Shown here piece after piece: positions 26,688-34,088 of a stretch of DNA of 64,000 bases. How positions within the stretch are numbered: the first letter of the stretch is position 1; each line of letters starts with the position of its first letter. A model generated the notes under the pieces. That model ran no database searches, was not told the DNA's origin, and saw only the letters and a program-made list of their open reading frames with translations. A program made the translations under genes and the position numbers. Origin of the DNA: Ruegeria arenilitoris (GTDB taxonomy: Bacteria > Pseudomonadota > Alphaproteobacteria > Rhodobacterales > Rhodobacteraceae); assembly GCF_013035315.1 (NCBI RefSeq), contig NZ_WQHP01000001.1, forward strand, positions 558,001 through 622,000, in the 5' to 3' direction.

Positions 26688-27167
26688 TTACTCGTCCAGC
26701 GACCCATGAACGGCCAGAGCCTCGAGCTGGGTTTCTTGCGGAGTGATGACACGAAACGCCTCGCGCACACCTGCATCTGACAATTCGCGCGATACGGTCA
26801 GCAAAGTGTTCGGGCCATGCTCGTCACACAGTTCAGACATATGAGCGATTTCGGCGCGGGCGACATCCATTGCGGCCTCAACCGATGGCGCGCCGTAAAG
26901 CTGCACGAAATGCTCAGCCAGGTTTTGCGCGATCTGATCCACCTCGGCCGGTTCCACCTGAGTGACCGCAACAAAGGTGACGCGGCCAAAGGTCTCGACC
27001 CCCAGCCAACCGTTGGCAAAGGCTTGTCGCGCCTTGCCCTCAAGATCGCCCTCGCCCCAGTTCGAAAATTCAAACCCGCCGGAGATGCACCACTCACCGG
27101 TCCGAGCCGGTGAGTGGAAGACGTTCATGTCGCTTTCATCGAAATGGATTGCGCGGGCCAGTTTCAT
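26688..27167 (-). CDS. DUF6505-like protein linked to formate dehydrogenase
   Basis: A 159-aa cytosolic protein without a signal peptide. It begins 'KLARAIHFDESDMNVFHSPA' and contains 'GEWCISGGFEFSNWGEGDL'. This resembles DUF6505 as I remember it, a family found beside molybdenum or tungsten formate dehydrogenases. No function is known to me. Its start overlaps the stop of the ligase-like gene by 4 nt (ATGA), so the two are translationally coupled. Confidence 0.7.
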   Translation of the reverse strand: MKLARAIHFDESDMNVFHSPARTGEWCISGGFEFSNWGEGDLEGKARQAFANGWLGVETFGRVTFVAVTQVEPAEVDQIAQNLAEHFVQLYGAPSVEAAMDVARAEIAHMSELCDEHGPNTLLTVSRELSDAGVREAFRVITPQETQLEALAVHGSLDE

Positions 27168-27862
27168 TTTCCGTTCTCCAACAATTCCATCAGCGGGCGC
27201 AGTAGTGTGTCCGAACCCTGACGGATCAGCATCCCGAAACGTTCATCCGTGCCCAGAAACACACCCGTTTCACCAAAAGGTTCCCCAACCCCGCGCAACA
27301 GGCCCATCCATTCGCCATGCAGGGGGGCGTTGCCCTCTTCCTGCCAGCGATTGAGCCATGTCAGCATATGCCGCGACCAGCTTTCCACAAGCTGCGTCGC
27401 CGAGACATCGGCGCAGCCTTCGTCATACAGCGCAGTGACATCCGGATTTTCTCCCGGCGCATCGCTGGTCTGTAGCAGCGCCAGTTCCCATCCGACAATC
27501 AGCCAGTCCGGCTCTGCCTGTGGGTCGGTACCCGAAGCAGCGACACGGAAAACCCCGCATTTTGCACCGTTTACACAGATCAAACCGTCCCAACCCAGAT
27601 GAACCGCAACCTCGGGCGGAGCCAGCGCACCCAGTGCGTTCTGGAACCCAACCGCGCAAAGTGGCAGCATGGCCATCGCATCCTGCAACGCAACTTCCGG
27701 AGCAAAGACAATCGCCGCGCGCACCCGGTCGGCCTGAATGCTGTAGACCACGGTGCCCGCATCACAGCCCAGTGCGGCCATGGCCTGAGCGCGGTCGAAC
27801 GGGTCTTCCCCGCCCTGCACCGGATGGCCCGTCAGCAAAGGGGGAAAGACTGGCTCGCTCAT
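27164..27862 (-). CDS. Biotin/lipoate protein ligase-like protein (DUF4444)
   Basis: A 232-aa protein with a BPL/LplA/LipB-type fold. The segment 'VHLGWDGLICVNGAKCGVFR' parallels the 'KWPND...NGRKLGG' substrate-binding core of biotin ligases, though the first Lys is replaced. The C-terminus ('GVFLGTDERFGMLIRQGS') resembles DUF4444. Canonical ligase activity is doubtful. It overlaps both neighbours by 4 nt (DUF6505-like downstream, Mrp upstream). Its place in an FDH gene set suggests cofactor or carrier handling, which is inference. Confidence 0.72.
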   Translation of the reverse strand: MSEPVFPPLLTGHPVQGGEDPFDRAQAMAALGCDAGTVVYSIQADRVRAAIVFAPEVALQDAMAMLPLCAVGFQNALGALAPPEVAVHLGWDGLICVNGAKCGVFRVAASGTDPQAEPDWLIVGWELALLQTSDAPGENPDVTALYDEGCADVSATQLVESWSRHMLTWLNRWQEEGNAPLHGEWMGLLRGVGEPFGETGVFLGTDERFGMLIRQGSDTLLRPLMELLENGK

Positions 27863-28920
27863 GCGTTGCCCTGTGCGATCAGGTCGCGCGCGATCTTGCG
27901 GAACGACTCGGCCTGCGCACTGTCAGGCTTGCTGACCACGATCGGAGCGCCACCGTCCGCGGCAACACGGATATCCAGGTGCAGCGGGATTTCACCCAAC
28001 AGCGGAACACCCAGCGCCTGCGCCTCGGAGGCAACGCCTCCATGGCCGAAAACATGTTCTTCGTGGCCACAGTTCGAACAGATATGCGTCGACATGTTTT
28101 CGATCATCCCAAGGATTGGCGTCTTGAGCTGGTTAAACATGTCGATCCCTTTGCGGGCATCGATCAAGGCCACGTCCTGCGGCGTGGATACGACAATTGC
28201 GCCGTCCACCTGAAACTTCTGGCTCAGCGTCAGCTGTACGTCCCCGGTGCCGGGCGGCAGGTCGACAATCAAGACGTCCAACGCGCCCCACTGTACCTGC
28301 CCCATCATCTGTTGCAGCGCACCCATCAGCATCGGACCGCGCCAGACAACGGCCTGCCCTTCATTGGTCATCAACCCCATCGACATCATCGTGACGCCGT
28401 GATTGCGCAAAGGCAGAATGGTCTTGCCATCAGGGCTGGCAGGGCGACCCGAGACGCCCAACATCCGAGGCTGTGAAGGGCCGTAAACGTCAGCATCCAG
28501 CAGACCAACCCGGCGGCCCTCGGCGGCCAGAGCGCAGGCCAAGTTTGCAGACACGGTCGACTTACCAACGCCGCCCTTGCCCGAGGCAACGGCGATAATT
28601 CGGTCCACGCCCGGCACTGCCTGCGGGCCGGTTTGCGAGGGCTTAGGCTTGGGCTTCAGATCCGGTGGAGTCTTGTCGGAATGCGCCGTCAGCATGGCTG
28701 ATACGTTCGACACGCCATCCACCAGTTGCGCCGCCTTCTCGGCAGCGGCACGGACGGGTTCCATCCGCTCAGCCTGTTTGGGGTCGATCTCCAGTACAAA
28801 GCGTACGGTGTCGCCTTCGACATTCAGCGCTCGAACAACGCCAGCGCTGACAATGTCCTGTCCGGAAACCGGATCTGTAATCTTTCTCAGGTTCGCAAGA
28901 ACCGCGTCACGGACACTCAT
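27859..28920 (-). CDS. mrp: Mrp/NBP35-type P-loop ATPase, Fe-S cluster carrier
   Basis: A 353-aa cytosolic protein. An N-terminal DUF59/MIP18-like domain (about 1-80) precedes the deviant Walker A 'ASGKGGVGKSTVSANLACAL' at about residues 108-127. Further motifs are 'LLDADVYGPSQPRMLG', 'VLIVDLPPGTGDVQL' and the 'HICSNCGHEEHVFG' CxxC that holds a bridging Fe-S cluster in the family. It transfers Fe-S clusters to apoproteins. Here it heads a leftward operon with two FDH-associated genes, so supply of clusters to the polyferredoxin and FDH subunits is plausible. Confidence 0.93.
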   Translation of the reverse strand: MSVRDAVLANLRKITDPVSGQDIVSAGVVRALNVEGDTVRFVLEIDPKQAERMEPVRAAAEKAAQLVDGVSNVSAMLTAHSDKTPPDLKPKPKPSQTGPQAVPGVDRIIAVASGKGGVGKSTVSANLACALAAEGRRVGLLDADVYGPSQPRMLGVSGRPASPDGKTILPLRNHGVTMMSMGLMTNEGQAVVWRGPMLMGALQQMMGQVQWGALDVLIVDLPPGTGDVQLTLSQKFQVDGAIVVSTPQDVALIDARKGIDMFNQLKTPILGMIENMSTHICSNCGHEEHVFGHGGVASEAQALGVPLLGEIPLHLDIRVAADGGAPIVVSKPDSAQAESFRKIARDLIAQGNA

Positions 28921-29052
28921 GCGTCATTCTCCTGTTGGAACCCGGCTACTGGGGTTCTGCGTATCGACAATCTGTGGTTGCCGTTCATTGCATGTGTCTC
29001 CGTCTCTTTTCGTTCATTTGACGCATTTGGTGCCGTGCCGTTAGGTTGGGCT

Positions 29053-29781
29053 ATGCGCTTTGTCCTTTTGTGCCTGAGCCTGACGCTCACTGCCACCCCC
29101 TCTTGGTCACAAGAGGCAATTGGTCTGGCCGCGCCTGAAGAAGTTGCCGACTCCGGTCTGTTGCAACATATTCTTCCACGCTTTTCTCTCAAGACCGGGA
29201 TACGGGTTATTGCGGAAGATGGCGGCGTTTTGGTTCTGGAAACTGCGCCGCCGGGGGATCCCGTCTTTGCGCGGAATGGTGTGATCTATCACCTGCGGAT
29301 CGGCGAGGACGCCAAACATGAACGGTTCCGCGACTGGCTGCTGTCCGATATTGGCAAACGGACAATCGAGAGCTTTGCGCCAGACCAGGGCACGCCTTTC
29401 TCGGCCAGTTTCGAAGTCGCCGTTGTGGAAGCCGAAACGGTGATCGACGGGGATGCCAAGCGCGGCGAGGAATTGTCGATGACCCATTGCGGACGGTGCC
29501 ATGTGATCGGACCCAAGAACCGGTTGAATGGTCTGGGGTCCACCCCTTCGTTCGCAGTCTTGCGCGCGATGCCGGATTGGTCGGAACGGTTCGAGGCTTT
29601 CTTTGCACTCAACCCCCACCCCTCTTTTACGCAGATTGACGGATTGACCCCTCCGTTCGATCCCCAGCGCCCGTCGCCCATTGTGCCGGTCGAGATGACG
29701 TTGGACGATCTTGAAGCCATTCTGGCTTTTGTCTCGGTCATTAGCGCCGCGGATCTTGGGGACCCGCTGCAGCTTCAGTGA
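29053..29781 (+). CDS. Secreted TupA-like/cytochrome c fusion protein
   Basis: A 242-aa exported protein with a signal peptide at residues 1-19. Residues 33-50 ('DSGLLQHILPRFSLKTGI') and 89-112 ('HERFRDWLLSDIGKRTIESF') closely match the start and end of the tungstate-binding protein TupA encoded at 41147-41971. The middle of the binding protein is missing, and TupA's STTS anion motif is replaced. Residues about 130-230 are a class I cytochrome c with CGRCH (Cys146, Cys149, His150) and Met215 as probable axial ligand. It is convergent with the polyferredoxin (7-nt overlap of ends) and divergent from mrp. The ATG at 29053 gives a clean signal peptide. A periplasmic electron carrier for FDH is inferred. 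Confidence 0.85.
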   Translation: MRFVLLCLSLTLTATPSWSQEAIGLAAPEEVADSGLLQHILPRFSLKTGIRVIAEDGGVLVLETAPPGDPVFARNGVIYHLRIGEDAKHERFRDWLLSDIGKRTIESFAPDQGTPFSASFEVAVVEAETVIDGDAKRGEELSMTHCGRCHVIGPKNRLNGLGSTPSFAVLRAMPDWSERFEAFFALNPHPSFTQIDGLTPPFDPQRPSPIVPVEMTLDDLEAILAFVSVISAADLGDPLQLQ

Positions 29782-31727
29782 TCCTTTCGTTTTGAGAAAT
29801 AGTCGTCGGTGGTCACGACGCGTGGTTTCGGGTTGGACTGGAACGGGTTGTCCTGTTGCTGGAACTGCGCGTTCACACGGCAATTGTCACACATCTGGAT
29901 CATCCGTGCCTTGTCCGAGGTTGCAAACATCGGATGCGTACCCGCAAGTTTCTCCATGATCCGTTCCACGGTGGATTTCACACCAAACAGAGCGCCGCAT
30001 TCAATGCAGGCGAAGGGTTCTTCCTCGTTCAGCACCTGCTGCGACAGGGCCGCATCGCTCAGGTCAAGCTGCGGTACCAAAGTGATCGCATCTTCGGGGC
30101 AGATGCCCTTACACAATCCGCATTGCAGGCAGGCATCCTGCTGGAAGTTCAATTGCGGTTTGTCCGGGTTATCGATCAACGCACCCGAGGGACACAGCGA
30201 CACGCAGCTGAGGCACAAAGTACAGGCATCTGTATCCACTGCGACCGCCCCGTAGGGTGCGTTCTCAGGCAGAGGCAGAGGCATGTCGGCCTGTGGATTC
30301 AACGCCTGTGCAGCCAGCCGCGCGATCTGGCGGCGGTTGCCCAAGGGCAAAACCGGATCGGTCAAGGGTGGCGGAACCTGTTGGCCGTAAAGGATATCGG
30401 ACAGTGCATCAGGGTCTGCCTCATCCAAGACGCCCAAGGCATCCGACCCTGCAATTGCTTGGGCCATGGCCACCTCGCGATCCAGTGCGTCCCGTTCGGT
30501 GGTCGGGGCCAACAGCACGTCCACCCGCGCAAAACCATGCGCCAAACCGGCCAACATCTCGGAATGGCCAAAGCCGGAAATCACGCTCAGCTCCAATGGG
30601 ATCACATCAGCAGGCAAGCCCCGGCCAAACCGAGCGGCCAGACGGATCATCTCGGCCCCGTGTGCGTCATGAACCAACAACCGCGGCGCGGTACCACCGG
30701 CACGCCTAAATGTGCGTGCCAGGATATGCATGCGCGACAGCAATGCAGAAACAGGCGGATCCTCATAGGTGATCGCGGTAGACGGACAAACGGCAGCGCA
30801 TGACCCGCACCCCGCGCAGATCATCGGATCAATCTCGACATGTTCGCCAGCCGAAGTGATCGCACCCGTGGGACAAATATCAAGGCAATTCGTACAGGCG
30901 ACCTGCTCGGCCCGCGAATGGGCGCACAGCGTTTCCTCCATCCGGACGTAAAGCGGTTTTTCGAAGGTCCCGACCAGTTGGGCCACCTCAAATGCGAGCC
31001 GTTCGACCGACACCGCATCTTTGGGATCGGCGCGCAGATAGCCTTCGCGCTTGGCCGGAGCCTGCACAAGTGGCGTATCGCCTGCCAGGTCCAGAACAAT
31101 GTCGCAAGCAGATTGCGCCTTGTCCCGTGCCTCGGTCCATGTAAATGCCCCGCGCCCACCAGGTTCAAGCTGTTGAAACGCGTCCAGACGCAGGGTGAAT
31201 CCTCCCAACGCGCCGGACAGCGCGGCGACGCGGCCACGCACCACATCATAGGCGCGCGACATCGGCTCTGACGGATCGGTAACCAGAACCGTAACGGCGA
31301 GCGTATCTGCCAGTCGGTCTGCCAAGGCAAAGGCGACGTCACCAGGGCCGATAATCAGGCAAGTGCCCTCGCTAAAGACATCCACGCTGGGCGTCACCGG
31401 TTGCGGTAGCAGCGCTTCGGCGGCCAGCGCGGCCATCTTGGGGGCGGCATCTGCGCCCTGGTCCGACCACCCGGCTCTATCGCGCAGGTCTACAAAACCG
31501 GGTGCGTCTGCATTCACCTCTTCCGCAAGGGCCTGAAACACCTCTTGCTCTTGCCCGCAGGCGATGATGGTGCTCCCGTCCTGCAAGGCCACCGCTGCCG
31601 CTTCCAACTCACGCGTGCAAAGCGCGGTGTGAACCTTTGAACACGCCACATCGCAGGCCGTTGCGATCGTGTCAGCGTCGATCGCCTGAGACCCCGCGCA
31701 GTCGCATAGCAGTAGTTTTGTGCTCAT
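29775..31727 (-). CDS. Large polyferredoxin (four 4Fe-4S motifs) linked to formate dehydrogenase
   Basis: A 650-aa cytosolic iron-sulfur protein. The N-terminal 270 residues show scattered Cys ('LLLCDCAGS') and no signal peptide. A two-cluster ferredoxin unit lies at about 275-320 ('CTNCLDICPTGAI', 'CAGCGSCAAVCPSTAI'). A second lies at about 500-555 ('CTLCLSCVSLCPSGAL', 'CLQCGLCKGICPEDAI'). C-terminal CxxC pairs follow ('CIECGALFG', 'CDNC'). The ATG at 31727 follows GGAGGGAAAT. Homologues sit beside DUF3305/DUF3306 in FDH loci. Its electron partner is unknown. Confidence 0.87.
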   Translation of the reverse strand: MSTKLLLCDCAGSQAIDADTIATACDVACSKVHTALCTRELEAAAVALQDGSTIIACGQEQEVFQALAEEVNADAPGFVDLRDRAGWSDQGADAAPKMAALAAEALLPQPVTPSVDVFSEGTCLIIGPGDVAFALADRLADTLAVTVLVTDPSEPMSRAYDVVRGRVAALSGALGGFTLRLDAFQQLEPGGRGAFTWTEARDKAQSACDIVLDLAGDTPLVQAPAKREGYLRADPKDAVSVERLAFEVAQLVGTFEKPLYVRMEETLCAHSRAEQVACTNCLDICPTGAITSAGEHVEIDPMICAGCGSCAAVCPSTAITYEDPPVSALLSRMHILARTFRRAGGTAPRLLVHDAHGAEMIRLAARFGRGLPADVIPLELSVISGFGHSEMLAGLAHGFARVDVLLAPTTERDALDREVAMAQAIAGSDALGVLDEADPDALSDILYGQQVPPPLTDPVLPLGNRRQIARLAAQALNPQADMPLPLPENAPYGAVAVDTDACTLCLSCVSLCPSGALIDNPDKPQLNFQQDACLQCGLCKGICPEDAITLVPQLDLSDAALSQQVLNEEEPFACIECGALFGVKSTVERIMEKLAGTHPMFATSDKARMIQMCDNCRVNAQFQQQDNPFQSNPKPRVVTTDDYFSKRKDH

Positions 31728-31979
31728 GATTTCCCTCCGCCTCTTAGCGAAGTAGGCTGTATCCCCTCTCCCGCAATGTAAAGGGTTTGACCGCACCACG
31801 CGCAAACCCCAAAAAAACACCGCTCTGACCAGTAAAAACAGGCATGTGCACGCGGAGATCACCGTTTTGCTATCGCCCCTTACGACTAAGGTCGTAACAC
31901 GTAGGCTTGGCACTCAAGCGCTTTGTGTACCATAGTGGACGCAAGGGAAGGCAGGGGAGAGCTTTCCGGGGAGGAGCCC
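31728..31979. promoter_or_regulatory. Divergent promoter region of polyferredoxin and FDH operons
   Basis: A 252-nt gap separates two divergently read FDH-linked transcription units and must contain both promoters. I see no strong sigma-70 pair or FNR-type palindrome. An ATG at 31923 opens the DUF3305 frame earlier, but the GTG at 31980 has the far better ribosome site. Confidence 0.5.
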
Positions 31980-32534
31980 GTGGCCAAGGCCGCAAGTCAG
32001 ATTGAAATGCCAATCGGCGTCGTCGTGCGCAAAACACCCGGTGTAACCCGCTGGGCAAAATGGAATTGGCGGGCCGTTGCCGTGCTGCCCGGAGCAGCTC
32101 CGGCTGACTGGCTTGAAATGCGCCGCGAAGGCGAGGCCGTAGAGTATCACGCAGCGACCCTGCCCCTGACCTTGTGGGCCGATGAAACTGAGGCCTATCT
32201 GGTCAACCTCTCAGACACTCTGCCGTCAATCTACCTTGTGCTGCGGGACGAACTGAAGGGCGACCAGCCCTTGAACGCGGTGTTGGTCACCGCATCCCCC
32301 TTCGAAGGTCAGGATTACGCAGATACCGGCGAAGAGATCGTCGAAAAGATTCCCATGACCGAGGGGCTGATCGCCTGGGTCCGGGACTTTACGCTCAAGC
32401 ATCATCGCGACGAGGTGTTCATCAAACGCCGCCGCGATAAGAAGCGAACCGATCTGGTTGAGGACGGAAAAGGGGACGCACGTATCCGTCAGGTCTCGGA
32501 CGTCTACCGCGCGCCGCGGAGGATCGTGCAATGA
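31980..32534 (+). CDS. DUF3305 domain protein, first gene of the FDH operon
   Basis: A 184-aa soluble protein with the DUF3305-type opening 'QIEMPIGVVVRKTPGVTRWA' and 'WNWRAVAVLPGAA'. The C-terminus is very basic ('HRDEVFIKRRRDKKRTD'). DUF3305 genes occur with DUF3306 and TorD next to formate dehydrogenases; the role is unknown. The GTG start at 31980 is chosen because GGGGAGGAG lies just upstream and the conserved region begins 8 codons later. The end overlaps the next start by 4 nt (ATGA). Confidence 0.85.
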   Translation: MAKAASQIEMPIGVVVRKTPGVTRWAKWNWRAVAVLPGAAPADWLEMRREGEAVEYHAATLPLTLWADETEAYLVNLSDTLPSIYLVLRDELKGDQPLNAVLVTASPFEGQDYADTGEEIVEKIPMTEGLIAWVRDFTLKHHRDEVFIKRRRDKKRTDLVEDGKGDARIRQVSDVYRAPRRIVQ

Positions 32535-33121
32535 CCGAAGCCCGCGATTTCTGGTCACGCCGCAAGGCCGCCGTTCAGGCCGAAGCTGAGGCCGAGGTTG
32601 TCGCGGTTGAACAACAGACCATTGCTGCGCGTCAGGCCGAGCTGGAAGAAAAATCAGACGCCGAGATATTGACAGAGTTGAATCTGCCCGACCCGGACCA
32701 GCTGCAGGCCGGAGATGACGTGTCGGGTTTCATGGCCAAGGCCGTCCCAGACCGTTTGCGCCGACGGGCTTTGCGACGCCTTTGGCGGTTGAACCCTGTG
32801 TTGGCGAATGTCGACGGTCTGGTGGACTATGGCGAGGACTACACCGATGCCGCCTGCGTGATCGAAAACCTGCAGACCGCCTATCAGGTTGGCAAGGGCA
32901 TGCTGGCCCATGTCGAAGCGTTGGCTGCCGAAGCCGAAGAGACCGCAGACGAAACACCTGAAGCGGACGAGCCTTCGGAAGAACCAATCGCAGACGAAAC
33001 ACCAGAGCCCGAGCTGGCCGTGGCGGCAGTCGCCGAGGAACCCGGGACCACCACTGAAGCGCTGGAAGAGGCCGAGGCCGCCCCTGCCCCGCGCCGCATG
33101 AAATTTGAATTCGAAGGATAA
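32531..33121 (+). CDS. DUF3306 domain protein
   Basis: A 196-aa soluble protein beginning 'DFWSRRKAAVQAEAEAEVVA', typical of DUF3306. The central region 'MAKAVPDRLRRRALRRLWRL' is basic. The last 70 residues are a low-complexity Glu/Ala/Pro acidic tail ending in a short basic 'PRRMKFEFEG'. It is translationally coupled to DUF3305. Together with TorD it belongs to the accessory set that precedes FDH structural genes in many proteobacteria. Confidence 0.85.
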   Translation: MTEARDFWSRRKAAVQAEAEAEVVAVEQQTIAARQAELEEKSDAEILTELNLPDPDQLQAGDDVSGFMAKAVPDRLRRRALRRLWRLNPVLANVDGLVDYGEDYTDAACVIENLQTAYQVGKGMLAHVEALAAEAEETADETPEADEPSEEPIADETPEPELAVAAVAEEPGTTTEALEEAEAAPAPRRMKFEFEG

Positions 33122-33125
33122 CTCT

Positions 33126-33737
33126 ATGACCGCAAGCGAAGCGCAACAGATCGAAGTCTCGGCCGAGGATCGCCTGCGCGCGGATTTCTACAACTTCCTC
33201 GGGCTGCTTCTGTCTGCCCCGCCGGATCAGCTGTTGTTGGATCAAGTGTCCGGCCTGTCCGGCGATGACACCGATCTGGGACAGGCTATTCAAGCCATGG
33301 CGCGCGTCGCCAAGGTGACGAAGCCTGCAGCTGCGGAACGCGAATTCAATGCCCTGTTCATTGGACTGGGTCGTGGGGAGTTGCTGCCTTATGCCAGTTT
33401 CTACCTGACGGGTTTCCTGAACGAGAAGCCTCTGGCCCAGTTGCGCAACGACATGGCCGCGCGCGGGATCACCCGCGCCCAGAACGTGTTCGAGCCGGAA
33501 GACAATATCGCTTCGCTGATGGAGATGATGGCCGGAATGATCGTCGGACGCTTTGGCTCTACAGCCTCGCTGGAAGACCAGAAGGTGTTCTGGAGCAAAC
33601 ATATCGGCCCTTGGGCCACACATTTCTATTCGGATTTGGAAGGCGCTGAGAACTCGGTTCTCTATGCCTCGATCGGTACTGCCGGTCGGGTGTTCATGGA
33701 GATCGAGCGCGAAGCCTTCCGAATGACGGCGGCATAG
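33126..33737 (+). CDS. TorD/DmsD-family molybdoenzyme chaperone
   Basis: A 203-aa all-helical cytosolic chaperone. It has 'RADFYNFLGLLLSAPPDQLL', the 'EREFNALFIGLGRGELLPYA' motif and 'SFYLTGFLNEKPLAQLRNDM', which correspond to the conserved TorD core. Such proteins bind twin-arginine leaders and help insert the pterin cofactor before export. Its clients here are probably the FDH alpha subunit and the small Tat peptide, both encoded just downstream. The ATG at 33126 has AAGGAT upstream. Confidence 0.92.
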   Translation: MTASEAQQIEVSAEDRLRADFYNFLGLLLSAPPDQLLLDQVSGLSGDDTDLGQAIQAMARVAKVTKPAAAEREFNALFIGLGRGELLPYASFYLTGFLNEKPLAQLRNDMAARGITRAQNVFEPEDNIASLMEMMAGMIVGRFGSTASLEDQKVFWSKHIGPWATHFYSDLEGAENSVLYASIGTAGRVFMEIEREAFRMTAA

Positions 33738-33739
33738 CC

Positions 33740-33766
33740 CGCCAATCGCCAGCGCCCGAATTGGCG
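33740..33766 (+). other. Intercistronic hairpin between torD-like gene and Tat peptide gene
   Basis: Perfect 7-bp arms CGCCAAT (33740-33746) and ATTGGCG (33760-33766) without a T run. It may be an mRNA stability or processing element rather than a terminator. Confidence 0.5.
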
Positions 33767-33795
33767 CTAGATCGCAAATGGGAAAGGAGAAGCCC

Positions 33796-33984
33796 ATGAG
33801 CAAGACCAAGGAAGAAGGCGCAACCCGCCGCGACTTCCTCAAACTGGCCGGAACCGCAGCGCCCGCTGCTGTCGCCGCAGCCAGCCTGACCGGACAGGCC
33901 GAAGCAGCCGAGCTGCCGACGGACGAAACCCGGATGCAGGACACCGCGCACACGCGCGCTTACCTCGACAGCGCCCGGTTCTAA
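33796..33984 (+). CDS. Small FDH-region twin-arginine peptide
   Basis: A 62-aa protein with a Tat leader 'TRRDFLKLAGTAAPAAVAAA' and a short mature tail of about 30 residues with 'LPTDETRMQDTAHTRAYLDSARF'-type sequence. It corresponds to the family I know as 'formate dehydrogenase region TAT target'. The ATG at 33796 follows GGAGAAG; an ATG at 33778 is less likely. It lies directly before the alpha subunit gene. It may be a small Tat-exported subunit or assembly factor. Confidence 0.87.
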   Translation: MSKTKEEGATRRDFLKLAGTAAPAAVAAASLTGQAEAAELPTDETRMQDTAHTRAYLDSARF

Positions 33985-34088
33985 ACCGGACGAGGTCACA
34001 CCCGACTGACGGTTGCGATTGGCCCTGACGTCGGCATCAGCAGTACCAAGCCAGCCATGGCGAACATGGCCAGCAAGGGAGGAAAGAA

